Shown piece by piece: positions 26,829 through 37,207 of a stretch of DNA of 64,000 bases (position 1 is its first letter; every line of letters starts with the position of its first letter). The notes beneath the pieces are model-generated. The model saw nothing but the letters and a program-made list of their open reading frames with translations, had not been told where the DNA came from and did no database searches. This stretch comes from Chthoniobacteraceae bacterium (GTDB lineage: Bacteria > Verrucomicrobiota > Verrucomicrobiia > Chthoniobacterales > Chthoniobacteraceae): contig CANJPY010000011.1 in NCBI GenBank assembly GCA_947476255.1, positions 1-64,000 of the forward strand, in the 5' to 3' direction. The position numbers and the translations under genes are program-made.

Positions 26829-28762
26829 GGTCAGGTTCTCCAGCCATTTCTGCGCGCAACCGCCGTTTGAGGGTTCTCTTCGGCTGGTTTTCTGCTGCCC
26901 TCATACAGACGGCAGCAGCCATTTTTGCACAGGACGTGCCCGACAAAGAAATTATCAAGAGACTGCTCGAAGAGGCCGACGCAAAGGATTCCAAACCGGG
27001 CATGCTGGCCCTTGCCGTGGGCGAAAGAGGCATGGCCACAGCCCTGTCTTGTGCGGAGCTTTTAGACGAAAAGGCTCCAGCCCGTGCCCAGGCGCTCCTC
27101 ACCGCCATCACCTCAGCCGCAACCTGCAGACGCTCGCACCCCGAAGTGCTTCGCCTGGTTCACCCTGCAGCTTTTGAAATCTTCTACAACTCAGACCAGC
27201 GGGCCTTCGGCAAGTGCCTGCCATGGAAACAGTGGCCGCCCAATCTGCCCGATGCTCTCATCCGGTCCGCGCCGCTTCCAACCTTGGAATGGTTGCAGGC
27301 CCAAGCAAAGCAGACCAAACCGCAATTGGAAAAACTGCGTCTGCTCTGGCCGGCGTTGGGTTGGTGGTTGCGCGCCCATCACGAACGCCAGTTTAACATC
27401 GAATGGCATGAGGCCATTGCCGCGCTGACGCTCAATAAAAACCTCACCGCAGACAGCCTCACCCGCAACGCCCTCCTGCAGCTCATCGCCGATGCCGGCT
27501 CCCCTGGCTCGCTATCCTTTGTGCTGGAGAACCTTCCGTCTCCCGACGAAAAGACGCGTGAGTGCGCGGTTAACGCCCTCGGCAGAATTCTCAGTCCACA
27601 CGCACGTTGCTGCACGCCACTCCAAACACTGGAGACGCTCAAAGCCCGCGCCCTTCCGGCGTTCTTGGAACGCACTGTCCAAGAGTCCACCCCTTCCGTC
27701 CTCGGCAGCATCGCCGTCACTGCTGAATCCTGGCCCGATAATCCCCAAGTGGGTGAGTCCATGCATCGTTTATTCGAGCGGGCCGCACTTGGTGAGACTC
27801 GCCGTGCCGTTTTATATGCGGTGGCAAAGACACACTGGCCGCAGCGGTCTGCAATCCTTCAAGCCTCCTTTGATGCCCCCCAGGACGGTGTTCTGGCAGT
27901 CGCTCTCCAAGCCGTGGTCGCGCACCCTCTCCCGGAATTCCGCCCCCACATTTTAGTCCTCTTAAAGGCGGCCACTGAACCTTCACCCTACCTCATTGAT
28001 GCCGCAGGCGCACTCGCCGACCCCGCCGCTTCTCCAAAGCTTTTGGAGTGGCTCAAGAAAGAACGCAATCTCGCGCTGCGGCTGAAACTCGCTCTGGCGC
28101 TTGAAAAAATCCCGGGCGCGGAAAGTGAGGCTGCATTAGGTGAACTTATTGCCAACGAGACGGATCCGTTACTGGTTGAACACCTCTGCCGCATTGCGAG
28201 TCGGCGCCCCCTCTCCTCTGCCCTTCCAACGCTCATTTCTCTCGCCGAAGATCCAACCGCACCAGAAGCCATTCGCGGGCAGGCCATCTGGGCTCTGGGC
28301 CGCTACATCGCGCCCTCCGCACAAGCCTGCCTCTCGCGGCTTAAACTGTCAGCGAGCTCGCTGGTCAACACAGACCCGCTGTCCACCAATCTTTCCCTCG
28401 CCTTTTTCCGCTCCAACACAGCGGGCGCAGACCGTGACCTTTCCCTCCATTTTGACAAGGGCACTCCTGCGCAAAAGCTCACCTGTCTCTTGGCGTTGAC
28501 CGAACTCAAACGGGATCATCCGGTGATTTCAGAAAGTTTGGAGAGCCCGGATTTCGCCGTCCTGCTGGGGGGCGTCAGAGCCGCAGCGGCTGCAGACCCA
28601 CGCAAATACTACCCGAAACTTGCCGCTCTTCGTTCGGCGCCTTTTGTGAGTTCACTTTTAAATTCCGGTCTCGACTCTTGGGGACTGCCTGCAGCGCTGG
28701 ACGCCGCGTTGGAAAACGGCGCTGCACAACCGAACCCCAAAACCACTCTTCTGACCCCATGA
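26825..28762 (+). CDS. HEAT-repeat secreted protein
   Basis: Repeated helical units (EKTRECAVNALGRIL, ALGELIANETDPLLVEHLCRIASRRP, EAIRGQAIWALGRY); GTG start overlapping previous stop. Confidence 0.7.
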   Translation: MRSGSPAISARNRRLRVLFGWFSAALIQTAAAIFAQDVPDKEIIKRLLEEADAKDSKPGMLALAVGERGMATALSCAELLDEKAPARAQALLTAITSAATCRRSHPEVLRLVHPAAFEIFYNSDQRAFGKCLPWKQWPPNLPDALIRSAPLPTLEWLQAQAKQTKPQLEKLRLLWPALGWWLRAHHERQFNIEWHEAIAALTLNKNLTADSLTRNALLQLIADAGSPGSLSFVLENLPSPDEKTRECAVNALGRILSPHARCCTPLQTLETLKARALPAFLERTVQESTPSVLGSIAVTAESWPDNPQVGESMHRLFERAALGETRRAVLYAVAKTHWPQRSAILQASFDAPQDGVLAVALQAVVAHPLPEFRPHILVLLKAATEPSPYLIDAAGALADPAASPKLLEWLKKERNLALRLKLALALEKIPGAESEAALGELIANETDPLLVEHLCRIASRRPLSSALPTLISLAEDPTAPEAIRGQAIWALGRYIAPSAQACLSRLKLSASSLVNTDPLSTNLSLAFFRSNTAGADRDLSLHFDKGTPAQKLTCLLALTELKRDHPVISESLESPDFAVLLGGVRAAAAADPRKYYPKLAALRSAPFVSSLLNSGLDSWGLPAALDAALENGAAQPNPKTTLLTP

Positions 28763-29352
28763 AGGGTATCGACCAAAAAGCCGGGGATTTGACGAAATTC
28801 GGGGCGTCGCTGCTGACGCTATGCCTGTCAACGGGTTCCTTGTGGGCTCACGAATCACCCGTGGATCATGTCGAGCGCGAGTTTACCCTGCGCGTCGAAA
28901 ACGAGGTTTTGCACGTGGGTTACCGCGTGCAATATTCCGAACGCTCCGTCCTTCTCCAGTTCCATTCCATGGATACCGACCACGATGGAAAAATCTCGGA
29001 GGCCGAACGTTCCAAATTTTTCGAAAGCCAGGTTCAAACGCTCGCTGGACTGTTCAAGCTCGAACTCGAGGGCCGAACCCTTCTGCTCCAGCCTTCTGCT
29101 CCGGTGAAATGCGATGCGCGCCTAGGACAGACCTACTCATTCACGGCGCCCCTAGGTGCCTTGGGTTCGGGGAAACACGCAGGTGTTCTGACCGACGGTT
29201 ACTCTCGTGTTTATCCCGGCCCTTACAAATGGCAACCGAGCGAACCCGCCGGACCGGGCAAAGCCTTTATAAGACCGCTCCCGCAAACTCCCGGACACGA
29301 AAAGGCGCATGCCAGCACGCTTGCCCTCAACTTTGAAGTGCATGCCCCCTAA
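28759..29352 (+). CDS. EF-hand domain secreted protein
   Basis: Canonical loop DTDHDGKISEAE (28972-29007); signal peptide; ATGA overlap with previous gene. Confidence 0.75.
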   Translation: MKGIDQKAGDLTKFGASLLTLCLSTGSLWAHESPVDHVEREFTLRVENEVLHVGYRVQYSERSVLLQFHSMDTDHDGKISEAERSKFFESQVQTLAGLFKLELEGRTLLLQPSAPVKCDARLGQTYSFTAPLGALGSGKHAGVLTDGYSRVYPGPYKWQPSEPAGPGKAFIRPLPQTPGHEKAHASTLALNFEVHAP

Positions 29353-29394
29353 ACCCACAACTTTTCCCAAACCAAATCCTCAATCCACAAACAT

Positions 29395-30402
29395 ATGAGC
29401 ACCAAAAACAAAACAGAGCTTCCACCGGCCCTTGAGATCGCCCGCGCGGCGCGTGAAAAAGTCTTTGCGGAACTCCGCAAAGTGATCGTCGGCCAGGAAT
29501 CGCTCATTGAACAAGTGCTCGTGGCGATGTTCGCCGGCGGCCATGTTTTGTTGGTGGGTGTGCCGGGGCTCGCGAAGACGCTTTTGGTGAGCACGCTGGC
29601 GAAGACGCTCTCCATGAACTTCAAGCGCATCCAGTTCACTCCGGACATGATGCCGAGCGACATCACCGGCACTGAAATCCTGGAGGAAGATCAGGCCACA
29701 GGCCACAAACAGTTTGTTTTCGTCCAAGGGCCCGTCTTTACAAACCTGCTGCTGGCGGACGAAATCAACCGTACCCCTCCCAAAACCCAGGCCGCCTTGC
29801 TGGAAGCGATGCAGGAAAAGAGCGTCACCGTTGGAAAGCGTACCTACAAGCTGGAGGAACCCTTTATGGTCATGGCGACGCAAAACCCTATTGAGCAGGA
29901 AGGGACCTATCCCTTGCCCGAGGCGCAGTTGGACCGGTTTATGTTCAACCTTTACGTTGATTACCCGACGGATTCCGAACTCAAGACCATCATCAAGAAC
30001 ACCACTGCAGGAGGTCTCCCGACACCCTCAGCGGTTCTCAACGGAGAAGACGTCCTCGCCATGCGCGCGGCGGTGCGCCAGATGCCGATCAGCGACCATG
30101 TTCTCGAATACATCGTCCGCCTCATCAGCGCCACGCATCCCAACAAGGACGCCTCCCCCGAAATCACCAAGAAGTTTCTCGCGTGGGGCGCAGGACCGCG
30201 CGCCGGACAGTATTTGGCGCTGGGTGCGAAAAGCCGTGCGCTGCTGCGTGGCAACCTGCAGGCCACAGCAGAAGACGTCCGCGCCGTGGCACGGGCGGTT
30301 TTGCGCCACCGTATTTACACAAACTTCACGGCTCAAGCCGAAGGTGTCGATGCAGACGCCATGATCGAACGTCTGATCAAACACGTTCCTGAGAACGTTT
30401 AG
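29395..30402 (+). CDS. MoxR-family AAA+ ATPase
   Basis: LRKVIVGQESLIEQVLVAMFAGGHVLLVGVPGLAKTLLV, DEINRTPPKTQAALLEAMQEKSVTVG, MVMATQNPIEQEGTYPLPEAQLDRF. Confidence 0.97.
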   Translation: MSTKNKTELPPALEIARAAREKVFAELRKVIVGQESLIEQVLVAMFAGGHVLLVGVPGLAKTLLVSTLAKTLSMNFKRIQFTPDMMPSDITGTEILEEDQATGHKQFVFVQGPVFTNLLLADEINRTPPKTQAALLEAMQEKSVTVGKRTYKLEEPFMVMATQNPIEQEGTYPLPEAQLDRFMFNLYVDYPTDSELKTIIKNTTAGGLPTPSAVLNGEDVLAMRAAVRQMPISDHVLEYIVRLISATHPNKDASPEITKKFLAWGAGPRAGQYLALGAKSRALLRGNLQATAEDVRAVARAVLRHRIYTNFTAQAEGVDADAMIERLIKHVPENV

Positions 30403-30461
30403 GCGCGTGTCTTGTGGACGTTCGGCCGGTTCATCGCGCTGGACGGAGCCGCAAATTTGCA

Positions 30462-30495
30462 GACCTGCGGTCCCCTGAAGGGGTTTCAGCAGGTC
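30462..30495 (+). other. Nested hairpin in 5' region of the 30536 gene
   Basis: GACCTGC...GCAGGTC outer stem (7 bp) enclosing CCCC-TGAA-GGGG. Confidence 0.35.
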
Positions 30496-30535
30496 CTCTC
30501 TTCACTCCTGACTGCGGTGTTTTGTTTCCCCTCTG

Positions 30536-33500
30536 ATGAAAGCCTTTGCAACAAGACGACATCTCCTTGTTTTCTGCAGTCTTCTGGCGGGTGCCTCTCT
30601 TTCTGCGGAGGCCATTCCGCTGGCACAGCCTGTATCTACACAGGATCTGGATATCGAGTTCTGCGAGACGTTGAGTGTCTCGGGGAGCCGCAAAGCCACG
30701 GTTGAAGAAGTGAAGGGCGCCATCGGACTGCAGGTGCCGAAGTATCCCGGCTGGGTGGCTGGAACCCCTGCGAAGTCCGGCGAATCCGAGCCCTTCCGAT
30801 ACAGGGTGGCCTTTCGTAGGGCCATCCCATTGGGGGCAGTTTATGTCCCGCAGGAGTATGAGCTGCACCTCTTAAAGGAATCCGTTGCGTATCCGGGAGA
30901 CAGCGCCAATGAGGATCATTGGCGTCCCATTTCTGCGACACGCCAACCGGGTGGCACCCTTTATACGCTGCCTCCACAAACTTTGTGCAGAGCGCTTCGC
31001 TTCACGCATGCCGCCCGTGGACGCGCGCATTTACAAGGCGTTCGGCTCTATGGAGAACGGTTGTACAATGTCACCCCTCTCGCACTGGCCAGCGCTCCCG
31101 AAGAGTATACGCCCCCCAATACAGACCACCCCACCCATCCCGCTTCGGGGCTAACTACCGGAAGCAATCACTGGCTGAACACGGGCAAAGACAATACCGG
31201 GCGCATTCCTCGCGGCCCCATCAGCGAACTCTTTCCCACGTGGCTTCTTTTGGATTGGGAGGAGGCGCAAACCCTGAGCGGCCTCGTGCTCAATTCGAAC
31301 CTGGAAAAGTTCACCCTCGAGACTTTTGAAGGGCCCGAAGGGGTGCATCCGAAAGCTGCGACTCCTTCCGAGTGGAAAAAAGTAGAGGTGTCTGTTGGCC
31401 CGCTGATTCCGAGCACCACCAATGCAGGCTGGCGTTACATCAGCTTTAATCCAGTCAAGACCAGAGGCCTGCGTCTGCTAGTCACCAAGACTACGGAGGG
31501 ACCTGTCGCATCGGTGCAGGCAGCTCAAGCTCTTGTAGACTTGGGAGACAAAGAACCTCCCGCCACCCGTTCTGCTTTAAAAGCGGCGCCCAGTTTTCTG
31601 AATCTCAGCCTGTCCAAAAATCTGAATGTCACTGCCGGAGTGAACACCCCCGATGGACGCCGGCTTCAGAATCTCTTGGTACGCAAACCCCTTGACGCTG
31701 GCACACATTCCATTGGATGGGATCTCAAGGATGGCGAAGGCCGGTTTGTGCCGCCGGGCAAGTACCCGTGGACGGCTGTCGCATATCCCGACATCCAAAT
31801 GCGTTACGAAATGACCGCGTACCCGAATGTCTCAAAATATGCTCCCGAGAATTCGCCCTGGCTCAATGCCATCAATGGGAGCGGTGGCTGGATGGCCGAC
31901 CATACCCCTCCGGTGAGCGGATGCGCCGCCGGCGACCATGTCTATCTGGGGTCCTATGTCGCGGAGAGCGGAGTCTCTTTGATCGAATGCGATCTCGCGG
32001 GCCGCAAGACTTGGGGGCACCACTCGTTTGCGGCCTGGACCGGCCCGCAGTTTCTCGCGGCGGATGCGAACGAAGTGTTTGTCGGGGCGAATATTCTCAA
32101 CACCAGTAACGAATCCGTCTGGGCGGTAGATCTGCAAACCAAGAAGGTGCGAAACGCCTTGTCCCTCCTTCCCTCCTCCACCCGCCCCCGCGGCATGAAG
32201 GGGTTGGCTGCAGCCAACTCGAAAATCTACATCGCATGCAAGGGCGTCGAAAACTATCTTACCCCAGCGGCTTCTGCCGATGACGTAGAGGTTGAAAAAT
32301 GCCTGCCGTTTTATCCGCCAGCGCGGGCGCCCCGAGTGGCCTATGAGGTTGTGCCCGACCCGCGTAATGATTTCCTGAGGCTGTTCCGGCTCAAAGGGAC
32401 GCCACCGGGCGGAGCAACCGCCTTCACCATGGACTGGTTGAAGGCACAGGCTGGGCGCTCCTCCCAGCAGCATATTCTGCTGACGTTCAAAACCCCCGTT
32501 GCGCTTGGAAGCATCGCCTTCCCCAAACCTGAGGCGAAGGGAATCAACGCTGTACTTAGCGTGCTGAAACCCGGAGTCCCCATTCCAGCGGACCCAGACG
32601 ATCAAAATTTGTGGACGGTTCTGCCTTCTCAAGCAACGCAAGCCTGGGATGTTGTCGCACTACCCCCTCACACACAGACCCGCGCGCTGCGTGTTACTTT
32701 TGCCAAAGGTGGCGCCAAAGTAGGCGATACCCTGTCCGACATTCTCGACACACCCAAGGGGAAAGAAGCGGATATAGACATTCTGGACAAAAAGGCCGCT
32801 CCAAAAAACGCCTCCATTGGCTTCGGTGCCGACGCGACGTGGACCGGCCAGATCGAGGGAATGAAACTCCTGAGGCGCCGTTTGGTGAATGTCAGTGCTC
32901 AAGCCAAGGTGCAAGTCAGCTCCGGCAAGGTGAATGAAAACGGTGTTTGGGATGCACAACGTTCCACACCTCTCACTGAGGGAGATCCCGGCGTTTATAT
33001 GCTCCAGTGGACGGACGCCCAAAACCTGCGCGGTCTTGCGATCAAGGAAATCGACGGAGAGTTGACCAAAATTGACGTTTATAACGGCCCCGATACAGGA
33101 GTTCCCGAACTACGCAGCGACGCGGGTTGGGAAACCGTCAGTGAATACCGCCAGGAGCGCCGCGATCATCACAGTAACTTCCCAAGCTGCAACGGAACGG
33201 CGCGCTTCATGGACGGCTATGTCGATTTCGGTCGCGAAATTAAAACCCGTGCAGTGCGCCTTCGAGTGGTCAAACAATGGACCGACAACCTTCCCGACTC
33301 GCGCGGAATACGCTTGGACCTCGGCGGCACAAGGCTCGATCCCACACGTTGCCGCATTTTTGGGGTTGCCGCGCTGCAGTACCTCGGAGGCGAGGTGCCC
33401 ATTGATGCCGCGGCATTCGAGCGCGTCGAAGTCTACGATTCCAAAAGCGGCAAAGCCTTGGGGGAAACCCCACTCAAGGATCCCGGGCAGCTTGCGACTT

Positions 33501-35821
33501 CTCCAAATGGAGATGTTCTGGCTCTTTCCGGAACAACGGTGGTGTCTCTCGACTTCGCTCAGGGACAGCACAAAACACGCGTTTCTGACCTTCTCAAACC
33601 GACCGCGCTGGGCGTCGATCAAAAGGGCAATATCGTCGTTTTTGACGCCGCGGCAGAACGCCGGCAGATCCGCGTTTATTCGCCCGAGGGCACGCTGGTG
33701 CGCACGCTTGGAAAACCAGGCGGAATGATTGTCGGTCCGTGGGATCCGGAACGCCTTGGCACCGTGAGCGCCCTGGCAGTCGACCAGACTGGGCAGACTT
33801 GGGCGGTGGAAAATCAGTACCACCCCAAACGTATCACCGTCTGGAATGCCAACGGGGAACTGGTTCGCGAACACCTTGGAAACACTCCATATGGCGGCGG
33901 CGGCGTGCTGGATCGACTCCACAAAAACAGGCTTTTTTACGGCCCGCTGGAGTTTGAATTGGATTGGAAAACGGGGCTCTCCAAAATCAAATACCTCCAC
34001 TGGACTGGTAAAACGCCGCCCGGAGAAATCCCGGTGGAGGTGGAAGGCCGCACCTACTTGGTGACGCGCCCCGAATTTGCCGAGCAGACGATCGGGGTGG
34101 TTTATCGTTATGAAAATGGCGTCTCAAAGCTGGTCGCCGCCATGGGCCAGGCGGACAAATTTGAGCCGCTACAAACTCCCTCCATGTTGGAGGAACTTCG
34201 CAATCCCGTTCTTGCGCAGTCTTCGTTTTTGTGGACCGACCTTAACGGGGATGGCCAGGTGCAAGCTGCGGAAGTGAAACTTTCACGCAGTCCACGCCCG
34301 CAGGGGTTGACGTTGTTCAACCGCGATCTGGGCATCCAAGCCGGCTCAGTGCGTTATCAAGTGCGAGGATTTCAGCCCAATGGGGTGCCTTTGTATGAAA
34401 CTGTCCAGAACCCAAAACTCGAGGGCATTCTCTATCAACTCCAGAACGGGAACTTCCATCGCATGGGAGACAAGCAACGGGAGACGGGTGTGAGGCAGGA
34501 CGGAGCACTGATCTGGGATTATCGGGTCGAGGGCATGGGGGTCCAGGTGATGCAGAACGCCAAGCCCTGGTCCCGCGAGCAAGTGGTCTCGGCTTTTGGC
34601 TTTGTCGGCCATGAAAGCACTGGAGACAAAGGATTGGGCGAGTTTGTGGTGATTCACGGGAACACAGGCGCCTGGAATATATGGACGCACGATGGTCTCC
34701 TTTTGGGGCCCCTATTCCGAGACCTGCGCGACCCCCAAGCCAAACCATGGAGCATGACGGCCCATGAGCGGGGTTCTATTTTAAAAGACATCACCAGCGG
34801 TCAGGAACATTTCCACGGTTACTTCTGCCAGACGCAGGAGGATGGCAAATATTATGCCGTGGCGGGGCACAACCACATTTCCATTCTCGAAGTCCTCGGG
34901 CTTGAAGAAGCTCAGAGACTCCATGGCGAAATTGAAGTCACCGCTCAAGACCTCGAACGAGCAAGGGCAATGGACATCCAAAGGGAACAAACCTCCGTCT
35001 ATCAAAGGGCGCCGGTTGTGGATGCCTACCGGTTGGTGACTGTGCCAAAAATAGACGGCTATCTCACCGGTTGGGGGCCTCCGGACGCCAATATCTCGGG
35101 GTTGGTCGATGATTATCGTTCGAGAACTGGCGTTGACTTTCGCATGGGCTACCACGAGCAAACTCTCTATCTCGCTTGGACGGTTCGCGGCTTGGGACCG
35201 CTCAAAAATACGGGTGTGGAACTCGAACGTCTTTTCAAGACGGGCGCCTCGGTGGACCTGCAATTGGGTGTGAATAAAGACGCCAGCAAAGACCGGAAGG
35301 CTCCGGAGGCCGGAGACCTGCGCCTGCTGCTTACCTTCGCGGGTGAGACACCTAAAGCAGTGCTGCATCGCGCCGTCGTCGCAGGCACCAAGCCCGCAGA
35401 CCGTATTCGCATCGTGTCTCCTACCGGAGAAGTGAGTTTCGATGAAATCAAACTGCTCAAGAACGTGCGCATGGCCAGATCTGGGGACGAACAACAGTAC
35501 ATTCTGGAAGCCGCCATTCCCTTCTCCGCCCTCGGGCTCAATGTAGAGCCCGGTCTTCGACTCAAAATGGACTGGGGTGTCCTGGTCTCGGGGCCCGATG
35601 GGAACGAGGTCATGCGAAGGATTTACTGGTCCAACAAGGCGACCTATGCCGTTGCTGACGCCCCTTCCGAAGCGCGGTTGGAACCCCATCTCTGGGGGCA
35701 TGTCCGCTTCCATGAAGAACGGGTTTCAGCGGAATCCCAGCTCAATGCCGAAGAACGAGAAAAAGCACAAACCAAACGTGCGATCGAGGATCTCCTAGAC
35801 GGCAAACCGAAAGGCAAATAG
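30536..35821 (+). CDS. Large secreted protein with FlgD-Ig-like, NHL-like and C-terminal CBM9/DOMON-like regions
   Basis: Signal peptide; DAGTHSIGWDLKDGEGRFVPPGKYPWTAVAYP (FlgD-Ig-like); VDQTGQTWAVENQYHPKRITVWNANGELVREHLG (NHL-like); C-term IDGYLTGWGPPDAN...MGYHEQTLYLAWTVRG. Confidence 0.7.
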   Translation: MKAFATRRHLLVFCSLLAGASLSAEAIPLAQPVSTQDLDIEFCETLSVSGSRKATVEEVKGAIGLQVPKYPGWVAGTPAKSGESEPFRYRVAFRRAIPLGAVYVPQEYELHLLKESVAYPGDSANEDHWRPISATRQPGGTLYTLPPQTLCRALRFTHAARGRAHLQGVRLYGERLYNVTPLALASAPEEYTPPNTDHPTHPASGLTTGSNHWLNTGKDNTGRIPRGPISELFPTWLLLDWEEAQTLSGLVLNSNLEKFTLETFEGPEGVHPKAATPSEWKKVEVSVGPLIPSTTNAGWRYISFNPVKTRGLRLLVTKTTEGPVASVQAAQALVDLGDKEPPATRSALKAAPSFLNLSLSKNLNVTAGVNTPDGRRLQNLLVRKPLDAGTHSIGWDLKDGEGRFVPPGKYPWTAVAYPDIQMRYEMTAYPNVSKYAPENSPWLNAINGSGGWMADHTPPVSGCAAGDHVYLGSYVAESGVSLIECDLAGRKTWGHHSFAAWTGPQFLAADANEVFVGANILNTSNESVWAVDLQTKKVRNALSLLPSSTRPRGMKGLAAANSKIYIACKGVENYLTPAASADDVEVEKCLPFYPPARAPRVAYEVVPDPRNDFLRLFRLKGTPPGGATAFTMDWLKAQAGRSSQQHILLTFKTPVALGSIAFPKPEAKGINAVLSVLKPGVPIPADPDDQNLWTVLPSQATQAWDVVALPPHTQTRALRVTFAKGGAKVGDTLSDILDTPKGKEADIDILDKKAAPKNASIGFGADATWTGQIEGMKLLRRRLVNVSAQAKVQVSSGKVNENGVWDAQRSTPLTEGDPGVYMLQWTDAQNLRGLAIKEIDGELTKIDVYNGPDTGVPELRSDAGWETVSEYRQERRDHHSNFPSCNGTARFMDGYVDFGREIKTRAVRLRVVKQWTDNLPDSRGIRLDLGGTRLDPTRCRIFGVAALQYLGGEVPIDAAAFERVEVYDSKSGKALGETPLKDPGQLATSPNGDVLALSGTTVVSLDFAQGQHKTRVSDLLKPTALGVDQKGNIVVFDAAAERRQIRVYSPEGTLVRTLGKPGGMIVGPWDPERLGTVSALAVDQTGQTWAVENQYHPKRITVWNANGELVREHLGNTPYGGGGVLDRLHKNRLFYGPLEFELDWKTGLSKIKYLHWTGKTPPGEIPVEVEGRTYLVTRPEFAEQTIGVVYRYENGVSKLVAAMGQADKFEPLQTPSMLEELRNPVLAQSSFLWTDLNGDGQVQAAEVKLSRSPRPQGLTLFNRDLGIQAGSVRYQVRGFQPNGVPLYETVQNPKLEGILYQLQNGNFHRMGDKQRETGVRQDGALIWDYRVEGMGVQVMQNAKPWSREQVVSAFGFVGHESTGDKGLGEFVVIHGNTGAWNIWTHDGLLLGPLFRDLRDPQAKPWSMTAHERGSILKDITSGQEHFHGYFCQTQEDGKYYAVAGHNHISILEVLGLEEAQRLHGEIEVTAQDLERARAMDIQREQTSVYQRAPVVDAYRLVTVPKIDGYLTGWGPPDANISGLVDDYRSRTGVDFRMGYHEQTLYLAWTVRGLGPLKNTGVELERLFKTGASVDLQLGVNKDASKDRKAPEAGDLRLLLTFAGETPKAVLHRAVVAGTKPADRIRIVSPTGEVSFDEIKLLKNVRMARSGDEQQYILEAAIPFSALGLNVEPGLRLKMDWGVLVSGPDGNEVMRRIYWSNKATYAVADAPSEARLEPHLWGHVRFHEERVSAESQLNAEEREKAQTKRAIEDLLDGKPKGK

Positions 35822-35889
35822 CACTCGAGTCCTGTCTAGGACCCAACGTCCTCCCAACAATTTATCAGGGAACCAACCCACTCCAGCCC

Positions 35890-37104
35890 ATGACCACATC
35901 CAGACGCTCCTTTTTTCACTCCGCAACAATTGCCGCCGCCGCCGCTATTTCCGGCAATTCGTCAAAGGCCGCCGATATCGTCCGAGACCTTCCCAACCCC
36001 TCCAAGGCCAGCGAAGACAGGGCTTCCGAAATCAAGATCAGCGCCCTCTACGCGACCCGGGTGGGCACAAAGGCCTACGTGCGCATTGACACGTCCCACA
36101 AGATTAGTGGTTGGGGCGAGATCACAGGTTTGGATCCTGAAGTGGCATGCAGTTTGGCACGCTCGATGTTTGAACTCATCGATGGCGAGAACCCAACGCG
36201 CATCGAATACCTGTGGCAAAAAATCTACCGCTCCCACCGTGACATGCGCGGAGGACCGTTCATGGTTCACGTTCTGTCAGCGATCGACATGGCTCTGTGG
36301 GATATCACGGGCAAACTTCATGGCGTGCCGGTTTATCGACTTTTAGGAGGACCAACCCGGGATAAAATCCGCATGTATCCCCACGCCAAGGCCTACAAAG
36401 TTCCCGCAGGCGGCCCTCGCCCATGGTCTGCGAACCCCAAGGAACTAGAAAACCTGGCCCGCAGTATCGCCGAGGCCCGCACGCGTGTTGGTCCCGATGG
36501 CACCCTGATGTTTGACGCGCACTGCTGCCTACCTCCTCCCATGCTCATTCAGTTCGCCTCCATGGTGAAAGCATACGATTTGATATGGATAGAGGAACCT
36601 GCAGTACCGGGAAACATCGAGGTGTTCAAGCGCTTGAAAGCCGCTATCCCAATCCCTTTGGCCACAGGGGAACGCGACCGCACCATCTGGGAAATGATTC
36701 CCTATCTGCAGGAACGCTGCATCGACATCCTGCAACCCGATGTCGGTCATACAGGCGGCATCAGCCAGATCAAAAAAATCGCAACCCTTGCCGAGGCTTA
36801 TCACGTCCCCTTGGCGCCTCATTGCACCCAATCCGAACTCGGGCTCACCGCCAGCCTTCACGCTGTCGCCGGCATCCCCAATTTCCTCATCCAGGAAGGC
36901 TACATCGACGGCCATATCATGCCCCCCGGCGTTGCCCTCAAAAATTGGACGCAAGACAAGGACGGCTACGCCAGTCTTCCCCAGGGCCCCGGACTCGGCG
37001 TGGAAATCGACGAAACTGCAATCCTCGCAGTCAATCAGGACCCAAAACGGCAGTACAAATGGCCACGCCCAAAATCACCGGACGGCTCCATCGTCGATTA
37101 TTAA
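35890..37104 (+). CDS. Enolase-superfamily (mandelate racemase/galactonate dehydratase-like) protein with Tat-like signal
   Basis: TSRRSFFHSATIAAAAA Tat-like start; metal/catalytic motifs MFDAHC, WIEEP, LATGER, APHC. Confidence 0.9.
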   Translation: MTTSRRSFFHSATIAAAAAISGNSSKAADIVRDLPNPSKASEDRASEIKISALYATRVGTKAYVRIDTSHKISGWGEITGLDPEVACSLARSMFELIDGENPTRIEYLWQKIYRSHRDMRGGPFMVHVLSAIDMALWDITGKLHGVPVYRLLGGPTRDKIRMYPHAKAYKVPAGGPRPWSANPKELENLARSIAEARTRVGPDGTLMFDAHCCLPPPMLIQFASMVKAYDLIWIEEPAVPGNIEVFKRLKAAIPIPLATGERDRTIWEMIPYLQERCIDILQPDVGHTGGISQIKKIATLAEAYHVPLAPHCTQSELGLTASLHAVAGIPNFLIQEGYIDGHIMPPGVALKNWTQDKDGYASLPQGPGLGVEIDETAILAVNQDPKRQYKWPRPKSPDGSIVDY

Positions 37105-37207
37105 AACCGATTGTTTTACAGCAGGCAGCGCCCCCTCTTTATCACTCAAAACAAGATACTTGCGAAGAGATTCCAATACACGGACTCCGTTTTCCTCAAC
37201 CTTGCCG

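Noticed and set aside
36740-37207. N-terminal extension of ORF 36740..38419
   Set aside because: It runs out of frame through the previous enolase gene; ATG at 37208 with an RR signal is a better start.
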